Source of the DNA: Ignavibacteria bacterium GWC2_36_12
Lineage (GTDB): Bacteria; Bacteroidota; Ignavibacteria; Ignavibacteriales; Ignavibacteriaceae
Reading direction: 5' to 3'
Assembly (NCBI GenBank): GCA_001802795.1
Contig: MGZZ01000002.1
Span: 1-44,193 of the forward strand
Length of the DNA stretch: 44,193 nt
Part shown: in pieces, positions 1 through 8,228 of the stretch
Numbering within the stretch: position 1 is the first letter of the stretch
How the letters are laid out: the number at the start of each line of letters is the position of its first letter
Program-made: the position numbers and the translations under genes
Notes under the pieces: generated by a model
Seen by the model: only the letters and a program-made list of their open reading frames with translations
Told to the model about the DNA's origin: nothing
The model's database searches: none

Positions 1-1
1 C

Positions 2-154
2 TATAAAGAGGGAAACGCACAAAAACATCTCATAGATATTCAGGGGATTCTTGCTAATTCAAAAGAACTTATTGATTTTGATTTTCTTAACAAGGCTATT
101 GCCGACAGGTCACTAGATGAATATTGGGGTAAAGCCATAGAAGGCACAACATAG
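2..154 (+). CDS. C-terminal tail of a nucleotidyltransferase-like protein (partial)
   Basis: The frame is open from the window edge and gives 50 residues before TAG; the 5' part lies outside the window. The peptide contains KHLIDIQGILANS followed by a short acidic stretch and LDEYWGKAI. That pattern resembles the C-terminal helical region of stand-alone nucleotidyltransferase proteins of the DUF6036/AbiEii type, where a K-[HD]-x-x-D-I helix precedes a short terminal helix. The family guess fits the neighbourhood, which is full of minimal nucleotidyltransferases, but no catalytic motif is visible here, so the call rests on a short tail only. Confidence 0.4.
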   Translation, partial: YKEGNAQKHLIDIQGILANSKELIDFDFLNKAIADRSLDEYWGKAIEGTT

Positions 155-605
155 TAAACAGGAGGCAGTAAGCATTAATAAGCAATGAAATGATGAATAA
201 TGTGAGATGGGAATGACTACGAATAACCAATGACTATTGAAAAGGAAGATGTTTGATGGAAAATGGAAGATGGAATGACAACTGAATGACCAATGACTAT
301 TGAAATGGAAGATGGTTGATGGAAGACTTGTCCGGCGTCCTGTCCGCCGAAATCTCTGATGAAGGCGGAAGCCCGAAGGGCGGAGACGGATGTAAAATGG
401 GAATCTTTCAATCTTTCAATTTTGTAATTGCCCGAATAACAATTGATTGACTACGAATGACCAATGACAATTGAATGACCAATGACGAATGATGGGATGA
501 TCCTGTATCCCGCATCTGGTATCCGGTATCAGAGGCAAGTAGAATGAGATGATGGGATTATGCGATAATTGTATTTATATTAAAATAATATTAAATATTC
601 TTGTA
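155..605. repeat. Degenerate word-repeat block 1
   Basis: No gene is supportable here. The block is built from recurring words: AATGACCAATGAC with ATTGA variants, GATGGTTGATGGAAGATG, an AATCTTTCAATCTTTCAAT stretch, and GGTATCC/CGCATC words just before the MNT gene. A compound hairpin sits inside it near 328-390. Words recur with small changes rather than as exact copies. The ORF on the opposite strand (217-411) is just a translation of the repeat. Confidence 0.75.
328..390. repeat. Nested hairpin element (TCCGCC...GGCGGA type)
   Basis: TCCGCC at 343-348 pairs with GGCGGA at 364-369 across an AAATCTCTGATGAA-like loop, followed by a second GCCCGAAGGGC hairpin. Related copies lie near 1545-1605 and 4195-4230, and a cousin with a different loop lies at 38667-38699 and 40495-40526. 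It interrupts the GATGGAAGA...GACGGATG word repeat, as if inserted there. Confidence 0.6.
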
Positions 606-1025
606 ATGAAAAAAGAAGTATATAGTAGGCTAAAGGATTCCTTATCGGGTAGACAGGAAATTGATTTTGCTTACATATTTGGGTCGTTTGTTAAATCCGA
701 TCATTATCATGACATTGATGTTGCTGTACATCTGGAGAAAAATTTCAATCCGGATGACTACAAAAAATTTCCATATGGATATGAAAGCAACTTAATATCC
801 GATATTTCGGCTTTGTTAAGAAATGATAAGATTGATTTGGTGATCATTAATAAAGCGGGAATTCTGATACAACAACGTATCATAAATACCGGCGTACTTT
901 TATTCGAACGCAACAAATATAAAAGGATAAGCTACGAAAATTATATCCGGCGTCTTTATATTGATGCCGAACCTTTGAGAAAAATAAAAATGTTTTATTT
1001 AAAGAGACATTTAAATAATGCCTGA
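606..1025 (+). CDS. mntA: MntA-like minimal nucleotidyltransferase antitoxin
   Basis: A 139-residue MNT-fold nucleotidyltransferase. GS at residues 26-27 and DID at 36-38 form the metal- and nucleotide-binding signature, and D77 in KIDLVII is the likely third carboxylate. In the MntA/HepT family this enzyme neutralises the HEPN RNase by transferring AMP to a tyrosine next to its active site. The ORF track starts at 549, but the first 19 residues translate the upstream repeat block, so the ATG at 606 (MKKEVYSRL) is preferred. The stop overlaps the HEPN start by 8 nt, implying translational coupling. Confidence 0.85.
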   Translation: MKKEVYSRLKDSLSGRQEIDFAYIFGSFVKSDHYHDIDVAVHLEKNFNPDDYKKFPYGYESNLISDISALLRNDKIDLVIINKAGILIQQRIINTGVLLFERNKYKRISYENYIRRLYIDAEPLRKIKMFYLKRHLNNA

Positions 1026-1437
1026 CCTGGAAATTATTGAAAAACACCTGTCTGCTTATATATCGGATCTTAGCAATCTTGAAAAGCATAGTCCGGTTAC
1101 GGCAGATGATCTTAAAAGAAATACTGACCTTTTGTGGATATTGGAACGAGGTGTTTATCTTTTAATTCAGAATCTTTTTGATATGCTGGCTCATATAGTG
1201 TCCGCTGACTTTAATGAAAAATGGGATTATTACTCTGACCTTGGAGAAGTGCTCAGCAAAAATAATATTATTACCGATGAAGAAAAAAAGATACTAACAC
1301 AAATGGCAGGTTTCAGAAACAGGTTGAGTCATGAATATCTTGGTTTAGAAGCAGGTGTGTTAGCTGATATTGTGAATAACAGGTTAAACGATTTCAAAAA
1401 ATTCCTCCAGTTAATTAAAAGTTACTGTAAGCTTTAA
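1018..1437 (+). CDS. hepT: HepT-like HEPN RNase toxin (DUF86)
   Basis: A 139-residue all-helical HEPN protein. FRNRLSHEY gives the RX4HXY motif with R100, H105 and Y107. In characterised HepT proteins Arg and His are the ribonuclease residues, and the Tyr is the residue AMPylated by the partner MntA. The gene overlaps the upstream MNT gene by 8 nt, the canonical arrangement. It ends shortly before the next repeat block. The motif is intact, so the toxin is predicted to be active. Confidence 0.88.
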   Translation: MPDLEIIEKHLSAYISDLSNLEKHSPVTADDLKRNTDLLWILERGVYLLIQNLFDMLAHIVSADFNEKWDYYSDLGEVLSKNNIITDEEKKILTQMAGFRNRLSHEYLGLEAGVLADIVNNRLNDFKKFLQLIKSYCKL

Positions 1438-1828
1438 TCTTCCTCAATGACTAATGACAATTGACTAATGACCAATGACTATTGATTGACTACAAATGAC
1501 CAATGACAATTAAATGACCACGAAAGATGATGAGCTTATGTGATTGTCCGACGACCTGTCCGCCGAAATCTCGATGAAGGCAGAAGTCTGAAAGACGAAG
1601 ACGGATGTATGATGGAAAATGGGAATGACAACTGAATGACCAATGACTATTGAAATAACCCCGAATGCCTGCCCGCCGTAATATAATGCAGGCGGGAGCA
1701 ATGACAATTGAATGACCAATGATTATGAGAGAGCCTTGCTTTTTTAAGTCCCGATAAGTATTGTTAAACATTCAATTAAAAAAATAACCTCGTACAGATA
1801 GTTCAAGTTCACAAAGAAAGGGATTTAA
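1438..1828. repeat. Degenerate word-repeat block 2 with two nested hairpins
   Basis: This is gene-free DNA between hepT and the HicB-like gene. It starts with several TGACNAATGAC words. It then carries the TCCGCC-type hairpin (about 1545-1605, arms partly decayed) and a GC-rich hairpin at 1672-1696 (CCCGCC...GGCGGG), an identical copy of which lies at 7420-7444. The last 80 bases before 1829 lack words and may hold the promoter of the next operon; no clear promoter motif was picked out. Confidence 0.7.
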
Positions 1829-2011
1829 ATGGAAAGGATTGTAAACATAAAGATTGAAAAATTACCGGAGGGTTACTATCTGGCAACCTCAGATAATGTA
1901 CAAGGTTTAGTAGCTCAGGGAAGAACTATTTCTGAAACAATTGAAATAGCCAGGGATGTAGCTAAAAAATTAATTGAAGCAGGGAAAAATGGACACAAAA
2001 ACCCTCGGTAA
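1829..2011 (+). CDS. HicB-like antitoxin, orphan
   Basis: A 60-residue protein with the HicB N-terminal fold signature: alternating hydrophobic strand, EGYYLATS, LVAQGRT and a following helix ETIEIARDVAKKLIEA. In HicAB systems this partial RNase H-like domain binds and blocks the HicA RNase. Here no HicA gene follows. Instead the last 23 nt overlap the start of a fused MNT-HEPN gene, so either HicA was lost or HicB now belongs to that module. The preceding AAAGAAAGGGATTTAA could act as a ribosome binding site. The C-terminus (GKNGHKNPR) looks non-native and may be a junction. Confidence 0.7.
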   Translation: MERIVNIKIEKLPEGYYLATSDNVQGLVAQGRTISETIEIARDVAKKLIEAGKNGHKNPR

Positions 2012-2885
2012 ATTTCTCCCGAAATCTCACTTTCTTGAATTGCCCTTTTCTGTAGTTGCAATGGTTGCATTTGGGTCACGGGTAAAAGAATATTATAATG
2101 AAGATTCTGACCTGGATTTACTGGTGGTTGCTTCTGGCATTCCACAGAAAAGGCACAGGAGAGGGAAGGAGATCGCTTTACTGAAAAAACGATTGCCGCT
2201 TATGCCGATGGATATTCTCCTTCTTTTAAAGGAAGAAACTCTGTCTAATTTCAAAAACCACAACCCCCTTTTTCTGGATATTGCAACAGAGGGAATCATA
2301 CTTATTGATACTGATGGACTACTGGCAAATATAATTGAAGAAACACGAAATTATATTAAGCAGAATAAAATTCAAAAAGTAACAGATGGATGGATTTTCC
2401 CGGTTAAAGAAGGCGCTCCTACATTTTTATCAAAAGTTAGTAATGAAGACTTTTCTAATGCCATGCTTCGGGATGGAGAAAGGGATCTGGCGATTGGTAA
2501 AAGATTAAAAGAAGAGGCTTTTTTTGATAAATCGGTTTATCACTTTCAGCAGGCAGTAGAGAAGTTTATAAAAGCTATACTGATAGCCATGGGGATTTTT
2601 AAAAAGACACACTTTGTCGGGGAAGAATTAAGAGCTCTTATAGATAAGGGTACTATTCCCGGGCATTGGAAAGAACAATTATCTGATGCTGCAGAAATTT
2701 CCGAAGGAATTGAGCCTGAAGTTTCGCTTAGTCGGTATCCCGGAATTTCTCAGGATGCTCTCTGGCTTCCCTATGAGGAATATGAAGAATCGGATTCTCA
2801 GCAGGCACAGCAAAAAGCAGAAAGAGTGTTGTTAATAGCAAAGAATTTTGTCACACAATGGTTTGGAAGTAAGAAAGAAGAATGA
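1989..2885 (+). CDS. Fused MNT nucleotidyltransferase-HEPN protein
   Basis: About 298 residues. The N-terminal MNT domain has GS at residues 29-30 and DLD at 41-43, followed by an acidic DIL strand. Residues about 160-290 form a HEPN domain of the PF05168 type (YHFQQAVEKFIKAILI helix, later SRYPG and LPYEEY). Fusion puts in one chain the enzyme and RNase-like partners usually encoded as a pair. The tracked start at 1974 is TTG; the ATG at 1989, preceded by AGCAGGGAAAA, is better. It overlaps the HicB-like gene by 23 nt. No RX4HXY motif was seen, so the HEPN part may not be a HepT-type RNase. Confidence 0.78.
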   Translation: MDTKTLGKFLPKSHFLELPFSVVAMVAFGSRVKEYYNEDSDLDLLVVASGIPQKRHRRGKEIALLKKRLPLMPMDILLLLKEETLSNFKNHNPLFLDIATEGIILIDTDGLLANIIEETRNYIKQNKIQKVTDGWIFPVKEGAPTFLSKVSNEDFSNAMLRDGERDLAIGKRLKEEAFFDKSVYHFQQAVEKFIKAILIAMGIFKKTHFVGEELRALIDKGTIPGHWKEQLSDAAEISEGIEPEVSLSRYPGISQDALWLPYEEYEESDSQQAQQKAERVLLIAKNFVTQWFGSKKEE

Positions 2886-3373
2886 AAAGATGAAAGATGT
2901 TTGATGGAAGATGGGAAATGGATGATGGTTGATGGAAGACGAAAATAGTAAATGAGAATCTTGCAATCTTATAATGACTAATGACTAATGACCAATGACT
3001 ATTGAATGACGGGAGATGGCAAAGGGCAAAAGTGAAAGTGAGACAATGAGATGATGGGAATGTGAGATGATGAGAAATTCTGAATCCAGTATCCGGTATC
3101 CCGCATCCAGCATCCGGTATCAGAGTTCAGTAAGCAGTAGGCAATGAATGACCACGAGAGAGAGATGATGAGTGATGTAATTATGTGAGTTGGGAAAAGG
3201 CAAAAGGCATAGGGATGATGAGCGATAAGAAGTGAGAAACGGCAGAAGGCAAAGGCGGAAGTTGGGACAGTTATATAAAAGGCAGTTCAATACAAGAAGA
3301 AAACCTAAACTTGTTTTTAAACCCGACTGATTTGTAATGTATATTTGGTAAAAAAATACAGCTAATTTTAATA
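2886..3373. repeat. Degenerate word-repeat block 3
   Basis: No gene is seen. GATGGAAGATGGGAAATGG words come first, then AATGACTAATGACCAATGAC, GGCAAAGGGCAAAAGTG, and a CAGTATCCGGTATCCCGCATCC run ending in TATCAGAG, followed by TGAGATGATG words. The repeat words stop near 3270; the remaining ~100 bases are ordinary AT-rich sequence ahead of the MNT gene. Confidence 0.7.
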
Positions 3374-3715
3374 ATGATCAAATTAAAATATTTATCTGAA
3401 GAAGAAAAAAAAGCTGTGGAGGAGATTAAAGAAAGAATCTTATCTCTTTCAGGAATAAAATTAAAGGGCATTTATCTCTTCGGCTCGAAAGCGCGGGGTG
3501 ACTATGATCCGGAGTCGGATATCGATCTTGCCATAATCATTGATGGACTTGACAGAGGAATGAAACGAAAAATTATTGACATTGTTGCAGAAATTGAGAC
3601 AAAGTACATCGTTGTTGTTTCTTCATTAGTTTTATCCTTAAAGGATTTTACCGATCTTAAAGAACACGAAAGAAGAATAGCACTTGATATTGAAAGAGAA
3701 GGTTTGCCCGTATGA
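3374..3715 (+). CDS. MNT-domain nucleotidyltransferase antitoxin
   Basis: A 113-residue protein with a complete MNT signature: GSKARGDYDPESDIDL, GS at residues 37-38 and DID at 49-51. This form is typical of antitoxins paired with UPF0332-type HEPN proteins. The stop codon overlaps the next gene's start in an ATGA arrangement, implying coupled translation. The start is ATG with weak Shine-Dalgarno context. Confidence 0.85.
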   Translation: MIKLKYLSEEEKKAVEEIKERILSLSGIKLKGIYLFGSKARGDYDPESDIDLAIIIDGLDRGMKRKIIDIVAEIETKYIVVVSSLVLSLKDFTDLKEHERRIALDIEREGLPV

Positions 3716-4140
3716 CCCAACAAAATAAAAAGATCAATATTTCACAGGAACTTGAAAGAGCAAAAGATTGTCTTAAGTCTGCAGAACTGCTGATGTCTCA
3801 CGGGCAATATGCTGATGCAGTCTCAAGGTTGTATTATTATGTTTATCACAATATTAGAGCTTTGCTGCTTTCCAGGGGTTTTGAGCCGAAAACACATGAA
3901 GAAACATTAAGGCTTCTTGGTTTGCACTTCATTAAACCCGGGATATTTGAGCCTGGTTTATCTCACAGTTTCGCTAAACTCATGAAATATCGCGGTGAAG
4001 CTGACTATAACCCCTCATATGTTTTTACAAAGGAAGATTATGACGATTTTAAAAGGGAGTCTGATTTACTGAATAGTCAAATAATAGAATTCCTTCAAAA
4101 AGAAGGACTGATTAATAAAAGCGGAACGCGGGACCAATGA
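3712..4140 (+). CDS. HEPN-domain protein (UPF0332/PF05168 type)
   Basis: A 142-residue helical protein. The helix SRLYYYVYHNIRALLLSRG, then KTHEETLRLLGLHF and later YRGEADY, are typical of HEPN proteins partnered with MNT nucleotidyltransferases. It lacks the RX4HXY motif of HepT, so catalytic activity is uncertain. The last residues (SGTRDQ) and the stop codon are encoded by repeat sequence (GCGGGACCAATGAC), so the original C-terminus was probably replaced when the repeat block formed. Confidence 0.8.
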   Translation: MTQQNKKINISQELERAKDCLKSAELLMSHGQYADAVSRLYYYVYHNIRALLLSRGFEPKTHEETLRLLGLHFIKPGIFEPGLSHSFAKLMKYRGEADYNPSYVFTKEDYDDFKRESDLLNSQIIEFLQKEGLINKSGTRDQ

Positions 4141-5010
4141 CAAATGACAATTGAATGACCAATGACTATTGAATGGAAGATGTTTGATGGAAGACCTGTC
4201 CGGCGTAGCCCGAAGGGCGGAGACGGATGGAAGATGGAATGACAACTGACTGACTAATGTCCGATGACCAGAGTTGGGAAATGGCTCGCCTCGTCTCCGA
4301 CTCGTCGGAGCGGGCAAACGGCAAAAGTGGAGTGAGACAATTAGATAATGGGAAATTGAGACTTTGGGACTGTGGGATGATGAGAGATGAGTAATGTGAT
4401 ATGAAAAATGGGAGAGGCAATATGCGATGAATGACTACGAATGACCAATGACTATTAAATGACGGGAGATGGCAAAGGGCAGACGGCAGAAGTGAAATGG
4501 TAAATGGATGATGGAAGATGTAAAATGGAAATTGTAGAACGAACTTAATAACTTAATAACCTGAGAGCTTAACAACCTATTAACCCTGATACCAATCCGG
4601 TATCCCGCATCCGGAATTAAGTTACTGAGCTATTAAGCTATTGAGAATCGTAAACCCAATAACCCAATTTCTTAACAACCTAATAACTTGAAAAAATCAA
4701 TCTTTTAATCTTTCAATTTTGTAATTGCCCGAATAACAATTGATTGACTACGAATGACTAATGACAATTGACTGACTATCGTTGGATGATGAGATGCTGA
4801 GAAATCCGGTATCCCGCATTCGGTATCCCGTATCATAGTTCAACTGAATGACCAATGACAATTGACTGACGAATGATGGGATGATCCCGTATCCCGCTGA
4901 TTAAGCGAATGGTATCGGAGCGCAGTGTTTATAAGCCGTTATAATAGAATGTTAAAGAAATTAAAAGTATTTTAACATTAGCTACTTTGCAGAAAGTGAA
5001 AAAAATTTTT
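4141..5010. repeat. Degenerate word-repeat block 4 (largest on the left flank)
   Basis: About 0.85 kb without a gene. Five word classes follow one another: AATGACCAATGAC, GATGGAAGATG, GGCAAACGGCAAAAGTG, TTAATAACTTAATAACC/AACCTAATAACTTG, and GGTATCCCGCATCC. Nested in it are the GCCCGAAGGGC hairpin (4195-4230) and a CTCCGACTCGTCGGAG palindrome (4295-4310). A short CGCTGATTAAGCG palindrome near 4893 breaks the GTATCC word. The last ~100 bases are plain AT-rich leader for the next operon. Confidence 0.72.
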
Positions 5011-5430
5011 ATGGACAAGCATCATTTATTTCAAATGATAAAAGATTTTCTTTTAAAAGAAAAGGAGATAGAATTTGCTTATCTATATGGGTCTTACGCA
5101 GTGAATAAAGAAACACCTTTAAGCGACATAGATATTGCTGTATATCAAAAATCCGATAAGCCCGCGTATGATTTTCGAATGACCGAATTTAAAATTGAAA
5201 GTAGTTTAGTCAGAATATTACCCGAATATAAATTTGATGTGAGAAGCCTTAACGATGCCCCAATAATAATAATAGGCAAAATACTAAACGAAGGCAAAGT
5301 TTTATTCTTTAAGGATGAAAAATTCTATTATGATTACCTTGTAAATAACAGGTTGAGGTATATGGATTATTCCATCACCTATAATCCCTTGTTCGATCAA
5401 AGGTATGAGAATTTGTTAAATGATAGATAA
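5011..5430 (+). CDS. mntA: MntA-like minimal nucleotidyltransferase antitoxin
   Basis: A 139-residue MNT protein with GS at residues 27-28 and DID at 39-41, and FDVRSLNDAPIII further on. The tracked start at 4987 is TTG; the ATG at 5011 (MDKHHLFQ) aligns better with the paralogue at 606. It ends 11 nt inside the HEPN gene. It resembles the 606 copy in length and ending but is clearly diverged, so it is a separate lineage rather than a recent duplicate. Confidence 0.84.
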   Translation: MDKHHLFQMIKDFLLKEKEIEFAYLYGSYAVNKETPLSDIDIAVYQKSDKPAYDFRMTEFKIESSLVRILPEYKFDVRSLNDAPIIIIGKILNEGKVLFFKDEKFYYDYLVNNRLRYMDYSITYNPLFDQRYENLLNDR

Positions 5431-5857
5431 ACAAAAAATAGAGAGCCTGTTTAAAGAGCTTGATACGTATTTAAAAGAAGTAAAGCAATTGAGTCTTTTA
5501 TCTGAAGTAGAATATTTAACTAATGTCAGGAATATTTATAGCGGAAGATATTTGTTGCAAATTTCTATAGAAACCTGCATCAACATAGGCAATCATATTA
5601 TCTCAAGAGAAGCATTGGGAATTCCCAAGGATTATTCCGACACTTTTAGAATACTTCAAAGTAACAATATTATATCTACATCTCTTCTGGAGAGATTAAT
5701 ATTAATGACAAGATTTCGTAACAGGATTGTTCATCTATATTGGGACATTGATGATAAGCTGGTTCTGGAAATAATAAAAAATAATTATGAAGATTTCATT
5801 AATTACAGAACTGAAATACTGGAACATCTGAAAAAAAATCAGTCTAAGGATCTATAA
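5420..5857 (+). CDS. hepT: HepT-like HEPN RNase toxin (DUF86)
   Basis: A 145-residue HEPN protein with FRNRIVHLY, giving an RX4HXY motif at R100, H105 and Y107, the same positions as in the 1018 toxin. Predicted role: ribonuclease toxin held inactive by tyrosine AMPylation by the upstream MntA. The 11-nt overlap with that gene supports co-expression. It ends just before a tandem repeat block. Confidence 0.87.
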   Translation: MIDKQKIESLFKELDTYLKEVKQLSLLSEVEYLTNVRNIYSGRYLLQISIETCINIGNHIISREALGIPKDYSDTFRILQSNNIISTSLLERLILMTRFRNRIVHLYWDIDDKLVLEIIKNNYEDFINYRTEILEHLKKNQSKDL

Positions 5858-6275
5858 GAAAATATTGATCTTGCGTTTCTGATACTATATCCCTAGACAA
5901 TTGAATGACCAATGACGAATGATGGGATGATCCGGTATCCCGCATCTGGTATCCGGCATCAGAGTCCAACTGTATACCAATGACAACTGAATGACCAATG
6001 ACAATTGATGGGATGATCCGGTATCCCGCATCTGGTATCTGGTATCCGGCATCAGAGTCCAACTGTATACCAATGACAATTGAATGACCAATGACGAATG
6101 ATGGGATGATCCGGTATCCCGCATCTGGTTTATCAACCGAAGGTTGGTATCCGGTATCTCGTATCCCGTTAAATCAACCGAAGGTTGGAATCCCGTATTT
6201 GGTCCTAAATGTTGGTAGGGGTGATGGTTGATGGAAGATTTTTACAGAAGTTATTGATAATTTTATGAAAACAAT
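5858..6275. repeat. Tandem array of composite word repeats (three copies of ~86-93 bp)
   Basis: Three near-tandem copies begin near 5897, 5983 and 6076. Each runs ACAATTGAATGACC, GATGGGATGATCCGG, TATCCCGCATCTGG and CATCAGAGTCCAACTGTATACC. The third copy is interrupted by TTATCAACCGAAGGTTGGT, a small palindromic insertion (CAACCGAAGGTTG, 6134-6146), repeated at 6175-6187. This is the clearest place to see a composite unit amplified and then invaded by a palindrome. Confidence 0.8.
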
Positions 6276-7394
6276 ATGAACCCTTTCAGCTACGGCACAA
6301 TAGTAAAAGAACCCTATTTTTTTAACAGGCATGTTGAATGCGATAAGATAGTCTCTACGCTTTCCGGCGGGAACAATCTTGTGTTATTTGCCCCGCGCAG
6401 GTTTGGAAAAACATCCTTGGTCTTGTACGCAGTTGAAAAATTAGAAAAAATGAAATATACGTGTGTGTATTTCGATTTTATGCCGGTTTATTCCCGTGAA
6501 TCTTTTATTCAAACATACTCAAAGGCGTTAGTTTCCACCCAAAGCAACTTGCAAAAGGCAGTAAAGGCTACTGCGGCATTTGTTAAAGGCATTCGTCCAA
6601 AATTAGTTTTTGATCAGTCAGGCAATCCTGAGTTCTCTTTAGATTTTACAGAAAATAAAATTGATGAGAAAACACTTGGAGAAATTCTTGATCTACCTGA
6701 ACATCTGGCATCGCCGGATAAACGTTTTATCATTGTACTTGATGAGTTCCAGGAAATAAATAAGCTAAATGGTGAAAATTTTGAAAAATTATTCCGTAGT
6801 AAAATACAGCATCACCAATATGTAAACTATCTGTTTTTAGGCAGCCGTACACATTTGCTGAATGATATGTTTAATAACAAAGGGCGGGCATTTTATAATG
6901 CAGCTATGTTGATGCAAATTGGTTCTCTGCCGCAAGAAGAAACAGTTGATTTCCTGATAAGCAGGTTTGCTTCCTCAGGTATTAAAATAGAGCAGCATCT
7001 AGCTCTGTTCATCATCGAACAAGCAGGCGTCATTCCTTATTACATTCAACTTTTAGCTGCTGAAGTTTGGCAGTACGTGGTGAATTCTATACAAAAAATT
7101 GATAGGGAGCTTATTATTAAGTGTGCCGAAAAAATTGTTGATTTGAAAAGCGATTATTATTACGAACTTTATGATAAACTATCAGCATATCAAAAAAAGT
7201 TGTTAAAAGCACTTGTGGTAAGCGGCGAAAATGTATTTTCTTTAAATTACACAAAGAAATTTCGCCTTACGGCAGCGTCAACTACTCAAAAAGCGCTTGC
7301 CGGGCTAATTGAATCTGGAATTGTTGAAAAAGTAAATGGTCGCTATTTTATCGGGGATCCATTTTTTAAACAATTTATTATCCGTTACGCTTAG
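6276..7394 (+). CDS. AAA/archaeal-type ATPase with C-terminal winged helix
   Basis: A 372-residue P-loop ATPase. Walker A is APRRFGKTS (residues 39-47), Walker B is FIIVLDEFQEI (151-161), and GSRTHLL near 189-195 fits a sensor strand. The C-terminal ~70 residues look like a winged helix (LTAASTTQKALAGLIESGIV). The layout matches the ATPase_2/PF01637 proteins that are common single genes in Bacteroidota and archaea, often near toxin-antitoxin loci; their role is poorly defined. It is a lone gene with repeat blocks on both sides. Confidence 0.78.
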   Translation: MNPFSYGTIVKEPYFFNRHVECDKIVSTLSGGNNLVLFAPRRFGKTSLVLYAVEKLEKMKYTCVYFDFMPVYSRESFIQTYSKALVSTQSNLQKAVKATAAFVKGIRPKLVFDQSGNPEFSLDFTENKIDEKTLGEILDLPEHLASPDKRFIIVLDEFQEINKLNGENFEKLFRSKIQHHQYVNYLFLGSRTHLLNDMFNNKGRAFYNAAMLMQIGSLPQEETVDFLISRFASSGIKIEQHLALFIIEQAGVIPYYIQLLAAEVWQYVVNSIQKIDRELIIKCAEKIVDLKSDYYYELYDKLSAYQKKLLKALVVSGENVFSLNYTKKFRLTAASTTQKALAGLIESGIVEKVNGRYFIGDPFFKQFIIRYA

Positions 7395-7730
7395 TGGCGT
7401 TACGCTCCTGGGCGTAATGCCCGCCGTAATATAATGCAGGCGGGACCAATGACCATTGTATGACTATCGAATGACAATTGAATGACCAATGACTATTGAA
7501 TGGAAGATGTTTGATGGAAGATGGGAAATGGCTCGCCTCGTCTCCGACTCGTCCGAGCGGGCAAATGGCAAAAGTGAAATGATAAATGGATGATGGTTGA
7601 GGGAAGATGTAAAATGGCAATCAAGTAATCTTGCAATCTTTTAATTCTACGATTACAATGAATGACTACTGAATGACCAATGACTACTGAATGACCAATG
7701 ACTATTGAATGACAGCGAAGTTAATGACTA
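7395..7730. repeat. Degenerate word-repeat block 5
   Basis: It starts with a second, identical copy of the CCCGCC...GGCGGG hairpin (7420-7444) and continues with AATGACAATTGAATGACC words, GATGGAAGATG, a CTCCGACTCGTCCGAG palindrome (7542-7557, one base from perfect), AATCTTGCAATCTTTTAAT and a final run of ACTGAATGACC words. The words run directly into the truncated glycosyltransferase at 7731. Confidence 0.75.
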
Positions 7731-8003
7731 ATGAACTTCGGACACGTAATTTTTGAATCTCTATACTTTGGAACACCAGTGATTTGCTCAGGCACAACAG
7801 CATGGGACAAATTGGATGAATTTAATGCTAGTTGGAATATAAAGCTTGATAAGTCTCAGCAATATGTAACCTTAATAGAAAATTTAATTTTGCTTGATGA
7901 TGATTCTTATTGCAGGTATTTAAAAGGTTGTAAAGTGCATTTAGATTTTTTAAAAAACGAGAAAGATATTATTAAGAATAATCTTCTGCTATTTGAAAAC
8001 TAA
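7731..8003 (+). pseudogene. C-terminal fragment of a GT4-type glycosyltransferase
   Basis: Only about 90 residues remain. The start, NFGHVIFESLYFGTPVICS, is the characteristic donor-binding segment of GT4 (GT-B fold) enzymes, which normally lies about 80-100 residues from the C-terminus. The N-terminal ~250 residues are missing. The apparent ATG comes from the repeat word CTAATGAACTTC, so the repeat block replaced the front of the gene. It marks the left border of the polysaccharide cluster. Confidence 0.8.
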
Positions 8004-8228
8004 TTTTATATAAAGCTTCGGGTACAATTAGATGATCATTCGACAAATTTTCTTAATGCAGATGGATTTACTTGATTGGGGTTCTTTGGGCAGAACTATA
8101 AATTAAAAACTGCTAAAATGTTAGTATCTCAAATTAGGGAAACTTTACGCTAACACAGCATTAATGATTATTAAAAGTTAATTTATAATAATTGTTGATT
8201 TGAATAAATTTATTGATAAGGTAAAAAT
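8004..8228 (+). other. Non-coding gap with a decayed coding remnant
   Basis: No intact gene. One frame near 8030-8153 reads DDHSTNFLNADGFT, a stop, then GFFGQNYKLKTAKMLVSQIRETLR and a stop, which looks like the mutated tail of a lost gene. The last ~70 bases are AT-rich and should contain the promoter for the rfbF-led operon; no convincing promoter motif was identified. Confidence 0.35.

Noticed and set aside
217-411. Minus-strand ORFs in the left flank (217-411, 1490-1771, 4066-4420, 5844-6136, 7378-7620)
   Set aside because: They share peptides such as VIGHSVVI because they translate the AATGACCAATGAC repeat; no start context or family match.
155-7730. Possible CRISPR arrays in the repeat blocks
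   Set aside because: Repeat words differ in sequence and spacing, there are no constant-length unique spacers, and no cas gene is present.
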